Shown here: one piece after another, positions 1-7,459 of the stretch
Layout of the letters: every line of letters starts with the position of its first letter
How positions within the stretch are numbered: the first letter of the stretch is position 1
Source of the DNA: Sinohyriopsis cumingii
Taxonomy: Eukaryota > Mollusca > Bivalvia > Unionida > Unionidae
Direction: 5' to 3'
Assembly: GCA_028554795.2 (NCBI GenBank)
Contig: CM068828.1
Span: forward strand, 18,426,436 to 18,490,435
DNA: 64,000 bases
Made by a program: the position numbers and the translations under genes
Notes under the pieces: generated by a model
What the model was told of the DNA's origin: nothing
Databases searched by the model: none
The model's input: the letters and a program-made list of their open reading frames with translations, nothing else

Positions 1-477
1 ATTCAAGTGAAGGATATTCCAAATTTTAAATTTCCTGGATATAACGCACCCGTGCTGCGAGAATCAGTCCAGGATCTCATCGCGGAATCTTTCGAAGATA
101 TTCTTGCCGCGTACACGCGAACAAGACCAGAACCTGTTATTTTAAGACACGACAACAGTACAGCATCCGATGGCAGACACATCTCACCCGGGATCGTAAA
201 TATCACAGATGTTATCGCGGTCAATCTTGTATGTGACGTCATCGACGGTAGCTACAGCGCTGACACAACGACGGCGACGCAGGGGTTTATCCTGTATACG
301 TTCACACCAAAAGACCCCCCTGGTTTTCTGATTGTGCAAGAACCAATCAATGTGGTCTATCTGCGGTGTAATAATCCGTGGTTGTCAACGATAAATTTTA
401 AACTCACCGACCAACGGGGGGATTTGTTGGACCTGCGTGGCGAGACAATCTCGGTGAACTTACTGGTGAAGTCCTAA
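1..477 (+). CDS. Virion-associated protein, C-terminal part (cut by window edge)
   Basis: The frame is open to the first base, so this is the 3' end of a longer gene that starts upstream of the window. About 158 residues are visible. The segment DGRHISPGIVNIT followed by a Gly-Ser-Tyr turn, ILYTFTPKDPPGF, and a final LTDQRGDLLDLRGE block resembles the C-terminal domain of a virion protein common in Polinton-like elements, often about 400 residues long. A diverged copy of the same domain lies on the minus strand at 12841-13176 in element B, which shows its place at the end of that larger gene. The role in the particle is inferred from context; a fibre-like or penton-associated part is possible. 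Identification as a virion protein is moderate, homology between the two copies is strong. Confidence 0.65.
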   Translation: MQVKDIPNFKFPGYNAPVLRESVQDLIAESFEDILAAYTRTRPEPVILRHDNSTASDGRHISPGIVNITDVIAVNLVCDVIDGSYSADTTTATQGFILYTFTPKDPPGFLIVQEPINVVYLRCNNPWLSTINFKLTDQRGDLLDLRGETISVNLLVKS

Positions 478-489
478 AATGCTCTGCAT

Positions 490-622
490 GAGAAACTCTT
501 CGAGGACAAGGACAAGTCAACGGATCCATAATAATAGTTTTTTTTCTGCAGTGGTCCACTTTCGTCATCGCGTGCAAATACCCCATCAAAACCGGCATCG
601 TTGGAAACTCGAAGAGTTTCTC
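490..622. repeat. Palindromic units flanking a 100-bp spacer
   Basis: At 490-504 there is a half unit GAGAAACTCTTCGAG, and at 604-620 a full unit GAAACTCGAAGAGTTTC with 7-bp arms around 3 bases. Together they can also pair with each other across the spacer. They sit between the virion protein stop and the next gene, where they could act as a transcription terminator or RNA hairpin. The same family recurs several times up to 2459. The spacer has no open frame of note. Confidence 0.7.
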
Positions 623-673
623 GTGCGAGTGCTTAGCACGCAGGCGCGCATTTAAAAAAAACGGTTGTGTATA

Positions 674-1003
674 ATGTGTGAGTACATTCACGCACGAGTT
701 CATATTCATGATAAGCAAATTCTTCACGAGGCAATAAAAACCGCATTTGGAAACGCTAGCGTTTCTGGAAACTCAAAGAGTTTCTCTGGAAGTCCAAGGG
801 ACTTCTCGGGACAGTATTTCCCCGTTCGAATAATCGTTGACGTGTACGGCGACGAAGACTTCTTGTTGACGTCGTCACAATTAACACAGCTACAGCAAAA
901 TCATATGATCACAGCTTGGTGTCAACGAGAACAGATTATGAACTATTCTCATTGTTGTATTGATGTTGAAACGCTCAAGCAAATCCTGAACACTCATCGA
1001 TGA
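674..1003 (+). CDS. Unknown small protein with palindromic-repeat insertion
   Basis: An ATG at 674 opens a frame of 109 residues; the frame is open slightly further upstream only from a TTG. I recognise no domain. Residues about 26-44 (ending in SGSPRDFSGQ) are encoded entirely by three consecutive palindromes at 750-805, and the reading frame passes through them without a break. The remaining sequence is mildly hydrophobic with a Cys pair near the C-terminus. The stop codon overlaps the start of the next palindromic unit. No counterpart is visible in element B, where the matching interval (11.9-12.8 kb) is filled by repeats. It may be a real accessory gene; expression is not proven. Confidence 0.45.
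   Translation: MCEYIHARVHIHDKQILHEAIKTAFGNASVSGNSKSFSGSPRDFSGQYFPVRIIVDVYGDEDFLLTSSQLTQLQQNHMITAWCQREQIMNYSHCCIDVETLKQILNTHR
750..805. repeat. Three palindromic units inside a gene
   Basis: Three adjacent palindromes lie at 750-765 (GAAACGCTAGCGTTTC), 768-784 (GAAACTCAAAGAGTTTC) and 789-805 (GAAGTCCAAGGGACTTC). All share the ends GAA...TTC but have different arm cores, and they are separated by TG or TCTG. They are read through in frame by the gene at 674-1003. Confidence 0.8.
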
Positions 1004-1004
1004 G

Positions 1005-1090
1005 AAACTCTTCGAGTTGAGAAATTCCAAGGCAAAAAAAATAATACACTTTTTTTTTACCCTGGAAATTCTTTGAATTTCTCAACTCGA
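1005..1090. repeat. Palindromic units between convergent genes
   Basis: Units at about 1003-1034 and 1065-1081 (GAAATTCTTTGAATTTC) belong to the family seen at 750-805. The left and right groups are also complementary to each other across an A-run and a T-run, so the whole 85 bp can fold into one long hairpin. It lies between the convergent genes ending at 1003 and 1122, a place where a bidirectional terminator would fit. Confidence 0.7.
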
Positions 1091-1121
1091 CATTTCCACG
1101 CTGGCGTGCACGCGGTGGTAT

Positions 1122-1490
1122 TTATACTTCTTCTGGGTCCGCGTCTGAATTCTTTATATACCCTTTTAACAGTCTCACCCTGGTGTTAATTAATTTTCGA
1201 GTCTCATACTCGGATGACAATTCAAGCCTGATCTTCTCAACTGCAACGCACAGTGGAATAAATTCAGATACCTGATTGGACGTTATCGTGGCAAGCGATC
1301 TGTAAATGCGATCTTGCAAACCCTTAATGAACCTATATCTGGCAGGGAGATTGTTCTTCCCGGACCGTGATAGCTCATTCAAGGATTCAAAATCTGACAT
1401 AATTGTTTCAGTGTCTAGTAAAATATTAAAACCCCGCTGTTGCAATTTTTCGAGTTCAACAATTATGACATTTATGTTTTCGTGATTCAT
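1122..1490 (-). CDS. Unknown helical protein
   Basis: The frame encodes 122 residues from an ATG at 1490 and ends in DADPEEV. No domain is recognised. The sequence is rich in Glu, Leu, Lys and Arg with few Gly or Pro, so it is probably alpha-helical; there is no signal peptide or membrane segment. It is convergent with the gene ending at 1003, from which it is separated by hairpins, and lies 92 bp downstream of the HNH gene on the same strand. Element B has no visible copy. It could be a small regulatory or DNA-binding protein, but nothing in the sequence decides this. Confidence 0.5.
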   Translation of the reverse strand: MNHENINVIIVELEKLQQRGFNILLDTETIMSDFESLNELSRSGKNNLPARYRFIKGLQDRIYRSLATITSNQVSEFIPLCVAVEKIRLELSSEYETRKLINTRVRLLKGYIKNSDADPEEV

Positions 1491-1524
1491 ATTATTATAT
1501 ATTTTTATATTTTTAAATGCATGA

Positions 1525-1572
1525 GAAGTCCCTTGGACGAGAAATGCAAAGCATTTCCAGAGAAACTCTTCG
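1525..1572. repeat. Palindromic units between genes
   Basis: Three units in series: a partial GAAGTCCCTTGGAC from 1525, a full GAAATGCAAAGCATTTC at 1541-1557, and a partial GAAACTCTTCG at 1562-1572. They fill most of the gap between the two minus-strand genes on either side and are followed by a T-run. Confidence 0.75.
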
Positions 1573-1582
1573 TTTTTTTTTC

Positions 1583-2116
1583 TTATACTGAGTTATCGTT
1601 GTTGTCAATGATATAACAGAATGAAATCTTCTGTTTGAGCTTCTTTGAAAATGCTGTTTTGTAGATCCCGGTTGCGACATGCTGTACAACAGGTGAACAA
1701 ATACCGAAATACCTACTGGCGGCGTTTATTGACTGGAATACAATTTCTTCACCTGCGTTTATAGATTTAATAGCTCTTCTTGCAACTGTTTTACAACGCC
1801 CTGTGTTACCCAGTAGGCAGTTCTTGCTCTGAGTGACCACGCGAAGATTGTTTATAGAGTTATCAAGTATGTTACCGTTAATGTGATCAATGACAAAACC
1901 CTTAGGGATCACTCCATTAAAAACCTCATAGACGAAACGATGACATAAATACCTCTTTGAGCACGTGGCAGTAAATCTTAAATAACCAGCATTATCAACT
2001 GTACCAACTGGTCGTCTTCGCGTGCAGTGTCGCACCGTGCCATCTCGGTTTGCCTCATAATTTGGAATAGTTGGATGTGGAACAAATTCTTGTTCGGGGG
2101 TGAATTCTTGATTCAT
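1583..2116 (-). CDS. HNH endonuclease with NUMOD-type modules (element A)
   Basis: 177 residues from an ATG at 2116. The N-terminal part (FVPHPTIPNYEANRDGTVR) matches the NUMOD4 type of DNA-recognition module that precedes HNH domains. The HNH core follows with CHRFVYEVF, then FVIDHINGNILDN and NLRVVT at about residues 57-95, carrying the expected DH and two Asn positions. The C-terminal region (SINAGEEIVFQSINAASRYF) resembles a NUMOD1 helix-turn-helix. The set is typical of free-standing homing endonucleases of phages and large DNA viruses. It lies 28 bp downstream of the zinc protein gene on the same strand, probably co-transcribed. A 50-60% similar copy occupies the same relative position in element B (11296-11928), so it is a stable part of this element family and not a chance visitor. 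Confidence 0.85.
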   Translation of the reverse strand: MNQEFTPEQEFVPHPTIPNYEANRDGTVRHCTRRRPVGTVDNAGYLRFTATCSKRYLCHRFVYEVFNGVIPKGFVIDHINGNILDNSINNLRVVTQSKNCLLGNTGRCKTVARRAIKSINAGEEIVFQSINAASRYFGICSPVVQHVATGIYKTAFSKKLKQKISFCYIIDNNDNSV

Positions 2117-2144
2117 TATACTATAAGCAAATCATTTGTCTAAT

Positions 2145-2465
2145 TCATAATTTGCCTGAAAACTTATTTATGTAATCACGCTCCGTGAGAGCGTTCGAGG
2201 CTGGATTTTTTTTATCATAATACCGTTTTAGTTCTCGATAGCGTTTCCCCCCACACGCTGAACATAATTGCGTTTTTCCTCGTACTCCAATGCCGCATCT
2301 GATACACGGTATCGGTCCTAGACTCCCACCGCGGACCTGTTGAGCATGTTGTCCACAGTATTCGCCTCTGCAACGTCTGTTACACGGCTCTGATGAATTT
2401 AGTTTGATCCACTTGCATGAGAAATGCTTTGCATTTCCAGAGAAACTCTTTGAGTTTTCGTTCAT
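2145..2465 (-). CDS. Small Cys-rich zinc-binding protein (element A)
   Basis: 106 residues from an ATG at 2465. Residues 17 onward carry CKW, PCNRRC, EYCGQH, PCIRCGIGV and LCSACGG, enough Cys and His for two or more zinc sites, followed by the basic stretch KRYRELKRYYDKK. The function is unknown; nucleic-acid binding or transcription control is a reasonable inference. Residues 3-16 (ENSKSFSGNAKHFS) are encoded by two palindromic repeat units at 2421-2459, whereas the element B copy starts MSQQNKCKW with no such insert. The gene is head to head with the polymerase gene, sharing a 47-bp intergenic region. Confidence 0.75.
   Translation of the reverse strand: MNENSKSFSGNAKHFSCKWIKLNSSEPCNRRCRGEYCGQHAQQVRGGSLGPIPCIRCGIGVRGKTQLCSACGGKRYRELKRYYDKKNPASNALTERDYINKFSGKL
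2421..2459. repeat. Two palindromic units in the 5' end of the zinc protein gene
   Basis: GAAATGCTTTGCATTTC at 2421-2437 and GAAACTCTTTGAGTTTTC at 2442-2459, the second with one mismatch. They are translated in frame as the N-terminal extension of the zinc protein. The homologous gene in element B lacks them. Confidence 0.85.
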
Positions 2466-2512
2466 TATATATAATATTTTTGTCTATTTAAATACTTGTC
2501 TTAATTATAATA
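2466..2512. promoter_or_regulatory. Shared divergent promoter region (element A)
   Basis: The 47 bp between the divergent zinc-protein and polymerase starts are very A+T-rich and contain TATTTAAATACTTG at 2485-2498. Exactly this 14-mer, inverted as expected, lies in the matching gap of element B at 10943-10956, although the rest of the gap has changed. Retention in both copies points to a promoter element serving one or both genes. Confidence 0.6.
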
Positions 2513-5500
2513 ATGAGTTTTGAAAGACTATCCAGAATAAAACCCGTATCAGGTTCTCGATTCGATCTTGACCGGTTAACCGCTGATCCACGACGAAGAG
2601 AGTTAAAGGAACTGCTTGGTGTTATCAAGAATGCCAAGGAAGAGTTTCGTCGTGATGGTGCCGCACATGTGTGGTCGACATATAAAATTATCCCCGACGC
2701 GAGCGTTATCATTGATGCTACCATGAACGATACAATCGCGCGTAACATAATTGGGTATCTCGACGATAGAAGATATTTCATACAGATAAAATTTATTATC
2801 AAAGTGGTCAACGAAAACGACGATGACACGTGGATTATCCGTGATAAAAATGATCCTATCCTTGACATTAAAAGGAAAACTATTTTGTTGAGCAATAATT
2901 CTAGACCAGGAATGTTGACGGGGGTTGATATACCGTATTACGCCAGATCGTATCCAGTAACTGCAGTCGTTTACGGAATATATCCGATAAAGAAACCAAG
3001 TGTAGATAAACTCACGCCAATGAAAACATCAGTGGTGTTAAATTGTGTAGCTGAGCGAGTAATGGAACATTTTAAAAACGCAGCACGTGGAAATGGTCTA
3101 ACTGAGATCAGAAAAAATAAAATAACAACATGGGCTAATCGAGTCAAAGATGTAGGGGCGTCAATTAAGGATGTTGCCGCGCTAGAAAAATTATTAAGAT
3201 TTCCTATAACGGTATTATCGCTAACAGGCGAGGAATTGTATAAATCGAAATACAACCGTAGTGGAGCTTCAATAACAATTATTGATCATAACAGCCACGC
3301 CTGGACGGAATCAGTTAAAATATTTCCACGCGATCGTGTTATAAGGTATTATTCCGCGGGTATGTTTGATTGTATTTATCAAATGAGTAAAACCGATCCG
3401 GTATCGGTATGGTTGTTTAGAAGTTCTGAAGTTGGTGATTATGACCAGTTCGTGACCCCGAACGGAGAAATATATAGAACTGCGGAGTTACAAAATGAAA
3501 TGAAAGCGCTCACAGAAAAATATTCAACTGAGCAAGTTGATCAATTACTAACTAATTGTTTTACTGTTCCAAGTGTTGCCGCACATATAGCACGACAAAA
3601 AAATAATTGGAAACCAACCATGAAGAGTTTTCTCGAGAATGTTCAGCAGAGTTGCATCGAATACGGACACGGCGGTTTATGGAATAGTGTATTTGTTAGT
3701 GATAATATGGTATCGGTGGATATGATTGCGTGCTATCCAGGAAGTTTTCTTGGCTATGGCGAATGCGCTGAATACTTTAAACGATTTGGACATCCCACAA
3801 ATTTAATGACAAGAGTAGCTATTAACGGACCTTTACCTGATTTTGACCTGACTGGATTTGCTCGCGTGGAATCGTTCGAATTTGCAACACGGTTACATCC
3901 TATTAATTATGCTTGGTTTGGCAGACATTTCCACGAAAGGAAGTGGGTGCCGTTTCCGTTGTTGCGGTTTATGGTTGACAAAACAATACTAACATCTGTT
4001 GTTGTCAGTGAGGGGATTATTTGTTACTCAAAACAAACCTCAGTTTGGTTACCAACTCCAACTGATACTGCGTGTTATTCTGACTTAAAATTAAATTATC
4101 CTACAGCGTCTGAAGAAGAATTACGCACACTGGCGTATAAACATGATGAGCGCAACTGTAAAGATCTCGGCCGAAGATTGATAGGTAAATTTACTCAAGG
4201 TGGAGCATATGATCATAAACGACATCACAGTCGATTAATTATGGATGAAGAAGAATTAAATTTCATTATCGCTGATACTACTGCGAAAGATACATTTTGT
4301 AGCCGCGAGGATATAATAATATCATTGCCGGGGATGCCTGGAAAACGATTAGGAACAGTTGTTAGTTATATCGACGGTGATTCAGCTCAGTACACTCATT
4401 TGAGATCCTCTATGCTGGCTTATGTTTCTATAAATTTATTGTCGATGGTGAATAGAGTTCCCTTCGCGGTAAGGGTTGCAACAGATTCGTTTTATATTAA
4501 CGAAGACGATTTAACAGCGTTAGATTTACCAACATCGGATGATCAATGGGGAACATGGCGAGTAAAAAAGGAAGAGTTGCACGCGTACTGTGAATCAGCT
4601 GATGTTGAAATTAAAGATGAATATCGTAAATCAACAACCTTGTCGTGGACAACTTTGTCGTTGCCTTCTGTGTACGATCCAATTGCTAGACACAGAACAG
4701 TTTATTTGAACGGACCTGGAGGCTGTGGTAAGACAACTCGTGCAATCGAACTATTCCGCGGTTCTGATTTGGTCGTGCTAACACCAACACACAGACTTGC
4801 CAGAGAAATGATACAACGCGGAGTAAAGGCCTGCACTTATCACGGCTTTTTCAAATACAGCGGCGGTACATGGACTCCTACGCGAATGGGAACGAAGTAT
4901 ATCCCGGAGAAAATCATCTGGGATGAAATAGACACTGTGCCGCTGGATACATTACAACGGTTCCTGACGTGGTTGTTAACGAAAAATACCGCAGTTGTGA
5001 TGTGCGGCGATCATGGTCAACCACCACCATTTGTCGGCGAATCTCCCCACGAATGGTTGAGAACGTTTGTTGATTATTACGAGGAAATGCGTGATGACAT
5101 CAGAGCGCTTGATGACACATTAAAGGAGTTTAAAAAACTAATTAGGCTACAAACCAATAAAGTCCAATGTGAAATAATGCGTGAAATAATTCCAGAGACT
5201 TCATTTGATAACTTTTTAACGGCGTGGAAACCAGATGATTTAATTGTTGCAAGTAGAAAATCAGTCAGAGATACACTTCAGCGGCGACTATTTCAGTTAC
5301 AGCGGCAGAAATTTCCAACGTTGGAAGTGCCGTTATGTTATAGACCAGATGATACACGATTGCAGAATATTGATGTTGATATTCCCGGAAAACCAGAGAA
5401 ACAAAATTTAGTATTGAATGATATAGTAACAGTTAACGTCGATGCGGTCGAAGATGCATTAGCAATAAATAAATCACCGTGGACACTAGGATATGCTATG

Positions 5501-5956
5501 ACGATTCATTCAGCACAAGGATTAACTATTTCTGATACAACTGTTTGGATCGTTGATGACCGCATCGAATGGTCAAATTTAGTTTATTTAGCCGTGTCCA
5601 GAGTAAGAAAGATGGCTCAGTTACGAAGAATTGTATTAGATACGTCAACGAAGTCAGCCGTTGTTGAGTTAACGCAAAAAGATCAAATAAGAAAAAAATT
5701 AGACAGTTACCGACAAAGCGACAAGAAAAATAATAGAGAGTTTAACCTGGATATCAACGCTGTGTTGTCGTTACGTGAGCGTCAGAATAATCACTGTGCG
5801 AGTTGTAATTGTTTATTGCTGTGGCAGTATTCGAAAAACGACCCAAGACAATTTACCGTGGATAGAATAGACAGCAATCTCGGTCATACGCGTGAAAATG
5901 TAATGCTGACCTGTCTTGAGTGTAATCGACGCAGAGGTGTTGCTGCAGTTATTTAA
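2513..5956 (+). CDS. B-family DNA polymerase - SF1 helicase - HNH fusion protein
   Basis: 1147 residues, uninterrupted, ATG at 2513. Polymerase part: motif A SVDMIACYP at 401-409 with D403; motif B-like GKFTQGGAYD with K559; motif C ATDSFYI at 656-662 with D658. The usual first Asp of motif C is Ala here and also in element B. Helicase part: Walker A GPGGCGKT at 734-741, Walker B IIWDEID at 801-807, GDHGQ at 832-836, TIHSAQG at 997-1003 and AVSRVRK at 1027-1033, a complete SF1 (Pif1/RecD-like) set. The end (1095-1147) is an HNH-type treble clef: CASC, DRID, CLEC followed by Asn. Residues 1-400 hold no clear exonuclease; a HNSHAW block lies near 260. The protein should replicate the element. 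It overlaps the integrase tail by 8 bp. Polymerase assignment is good, helicase and HNH assignments are strong. Confidence 0.85.
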   Translation: MSFERLSRIKPVSGSRFDLDRLTADPRRRELKELLGVIKNAKEEFRRDGAAHVWSTYKIIPDASVIIDATMNDTIARNIIGYLDDRRYFIQIKFIIKVVNENDDDTWIIRDKNDPILDIKRKTILLSNNSRPGMLTGVDIPYYARSYPVTAVVYGIYPIKKPSVDKLTPMKTSVVLNCVAERVMEHFKNAARGNGLTEIRKNKITTWANRVKDVGASIKDVAALEKLLRFPITVLSLTGEELYKSKYNRSGASITIIDHNSHAWTESVKIFPRDRVIRYYSAGMFDCIYQMSKTDPVSVWLFRSSEVGDYDQFVTPNGEIYRTAELQNEMKALTEKYSTEQVDQLLTNCFTVPSVAAHIARQKNNWKPTMKSFLENVQQSCIEYGHGGLWNSVFVSDNMVSVDMIACYPGSFLGYGECAEYFKRFGHPTNLMTRVAINGPLPDFDLTGFARVESFEFATRLHPINYAWFGRHFHERKWVPFPLLRFMVDKTILTSVVVSEGIICYSKQTSVWLPTPTDTACYSDLKLNYPTASEEELRTLAYKHDERNCKDLGRRLIGKFTQGGAYDHKRHHSRLIMDEEELNFIIADTTAKDTFCSREDIIISLPGMPGKRLGTVVSYIDGDSAQYTHLRSSMLAYVSINLLSMVNRVPFAVRVATDSFYINEDDLTALDLPTSDDQWGTWRVKKEELHAYCESADVEIKDEYRKSTTLSWTTLSLPSVYDPIARHRTVYLNGPGGCGKTTRAIELFRGSDLVVLTPTHRLAREMIQRGVKACTYHGFFKYSGGTWTPTRMGTKYIPEKIIWDEIDTVPLDTLQRFLTWLLTKNTAVVMCGDHGQPPPFVGESPHEWLRTFVDYYEEMRDDIRALDDTLKEFKKLIRLQTNKVQCEIMREIIPETSFDNFLTAWKPDDLIVASRKSVRDTLQRRLFQLQRQKFPTLEVPLCYRPDDTRLQNIDVDIPGKPEKQNLVLNDIVTVNVDAVEDALAINKSPWTLGYAMTIHSAQGLTISDTTVWIVDDRIEWSNLVYLAVSRVRKMAQLRRIVLDTSTKSAVVELTQKDQIRKKLDSYRQSDKKNNREFNLDINAVLSLRERQNNHCASCNCLLLWQYSKNDPRQFTVDRIDSNLGHTRENVMLTCLECNRRRGVAAVI

Positions 5957-6920
5957 GTGATCGAGGTGGTAATTGTGTATCCGTGGGAATCACCTGAAGT
6001 TGCTCGCGTGTGAATCCACGCTGAGGAGCAGTCGAATCTAATCTGTAGATTGCGTTTCTCCCAGTTGATCTGGTTATGCTGGATATCTTGTGTGTGGTAA
6101 CACTCCATGTGGGATCGGTTGCTCTTTTTTTTCCTCCTTCGAGTTCGCCGGGTTCGTATAAATACCTAACGGTGACATTACCCAGCAACGGGGACGCTAG
6201 CGTCGTTGGCTGCGTTGAAACACGTTCACTGACGCGGGGTATATATTTTTTTGTGATTGCATTTACAGGTCTCATGTTTGTTGTTCTGGTAATTTCATTA
6301 TTCAGTGCGGCTATCACGTTTGGCAGTCTTGCAACCCATTCACGAGATCTCGTATCGTAAATGAATTCCCTCGCGTACTGGTATCCGAATAATCTCTCAG
6401 CGAGTGTTCTATTAAATCGCTCAACAATTGCCTGATCCCGATGAATTTCAGTATGTCCTCGTCGTATGGTAACGTTATGCTGCTTTGTCAGTGATGATAC
6501 CGCGCCCTGAAATTCCTTGCCAGGATCAACTTGTAATAATCGAGGCCAGCTTAGAGGTCCTCGCTGATAAATTCGTTTAAACGCAGAGGCGACTTCGGAC
6601 GCTGTTTTAGTCGCTAACGGTTCTGCTTCTTTGTATCTACTGGCAACATCAACTACTGTTAGCGCGTATTTGTATATTTTTCTGCGGACAGTATCATGAG
6701 GCAGGAATAGTATGTCAGCCTGATGAACTTCATTGGGGGTACTAACATCAAAATGTGCAAAGTTGATTTGTCGAGGTGGTGGTAAGTAGATTTGCCATAT
6801 TGCTTGTTTTGATAGCCAATTTTTGGCAACCTCGCGTGTTACTGATGCCGCGTTGGCGAGTTTATTAATTGCTGCATTACCTCTCCAGTATCCGGCCGGG
6901 GAATAATAAATCGCTTCCAT
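5949..6920 (-). CDS. Retroviral-type (rve) DDE integrase
   Basis: 323 residues from an ATG at 6920. The catalytic core shows D69 in HQADILF, D132 in VDPGKEF and E167 in AIVERFNR, the D,D-35-E pattern of retroviral, LTR-retrotransposon and Polinton integrases. DVASRYKEAEPL and the Tyr/Arg-rich stretch after the Glu also fit. The N-terminal 50 residues look like a helical DNA-binding region, without a full HHCC zinc finger. The C-terminal 100 residues (from about 230) contain an SH3-like segment with VRYLYEPGE. It would insert linear element DNA into the host genome. It is tail to tail with the polymerase-helicase gene and 10 bp downstream of the PLA2 frame, so those two probably share a transcript. 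Intact catalytic residues suggest the protein could still be active. Confidence 0.9.
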   Translation of the reverse strand: MEAIYYSPAGYWRGNAAINKLANAASVTREVAKNWLSKQAIWQIYLPPPRQINFAHFDVSTPNEVHQADILFLPHDTVRRKIYKYALTVVDVASRYKEAEPLATKTASEVASAFKRIYQRGPLSWPRLLQVDPGKEFQGAVSSLTKQHNVTIRRGHTEIHRDQAIVERFNRTLAERLFGYQYAREFIYDTRSREWVARLPNVIAALNNEITRTTNMRPVNAITKKYIPRVSERVSTQPTTLASPLLGNVTVRYLYEPGELEGGKKRATDPTWSVTTHKISSITRSTGRNAIYRLDSTAPQRGFTREQLQVIPTDTQLPPRSLK

Positions 6921-6929
6921 TGTTATTAA

Positions 6930-7340
6930 TTATCCAGCGCCTAATGCTAATTTAGATTTCATCGCTGATCTTATTAACCAATTAGCGAGTGACTCCTTAA
7001 ATGATTTATTTTTTATGGCGCTTAGTGCATGAATTAATTTCACATCCGCGATATGCCTGTCTTGTAGATCTTTACTTCGATAAGCAACATCATGCATGTG
7101 ACACGCTGCGTCGATAGCGTTTATCGGATACTCTCCCGGTTTTGGTTTAGATTGTTCATCAAGTCTGATATCTAGTCGTGTCCCTGGACCGCAGTAATTG
7201 TATCCTGGGAGATGTTTTTCTCCGGGATATTTAGCCCAAGGGGTACCTGGAAGTCGTCCGAGGGTTGCTGCGATGTCACCTCCGCTGACTTTGTCAGGCT
7301 TTTTTTTGAAATCTAAATTTTTTTGTGCCACATCGCGCAC
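6930..7340 (-). CDS. PLA2-domain protein (parvovirus VP1-like phospholipase)
   Basis: 136 residues counted from a GTG at 7340; no ATG is in frame and the frame stays open for more than 30 bp upstream, so the true start is unknown. YCGPGTRLD at 49-57 is the Ca2+-binding loop and AACHMHDVAY at 78-87 the catalytic His-Asp helix of group-XIII-like secreted PLA2, as found in parvovirus VP1 and in adintovirus-type elements. A further Asp (D99) sits where the active-site network needs it. The upstream segment LPGTPWAKYPGEKHLPGYN is the usual lead-in. In parvoviruses the domain breaks endosomal membranes on entry; a similar role here is inference. The C-terminal tail is helical. The start overlaps a possible GTAAGT splice donor on the same strand. 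Confidence 0.8.
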   Translation of the reverse strand: MRDVAQKNLDFKKKPDKVSGGDIAATLGRLPGTPWAKYPGEKHLPGYNYCGPGTRLDIRLDEQSKPKPGEYPINAIDAACHMHDVAYRSKDLQDRHIADVKLIHALSAIKNKSFKESLANWLIRSAMKSKLALGAG

Positions 7341-7459
7341 ACTTACCAGAGAGTGCTTGTCTGTTATTTTTTGTTGTAATGGTTGTTATGTCGTTTGTAG
7401 GGGTTTGTGCCTTACACTTTACACAATATAGATCCATAATTATTATTCCTTATATACAA

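Noticed and set aside
6076-6360. Plus-strand frame of 94 codons inside the integrase gene
   Set aside because: It is the antisense shadow of the well-supported integrase frame.
7325-7459. N-terminal extension of the ATPase upstream of 7460
   Set aside because: The extra 45 codons overlap the PLA2 start region, are not conserved in type, and the ATG at 7460 gives the usual family length.
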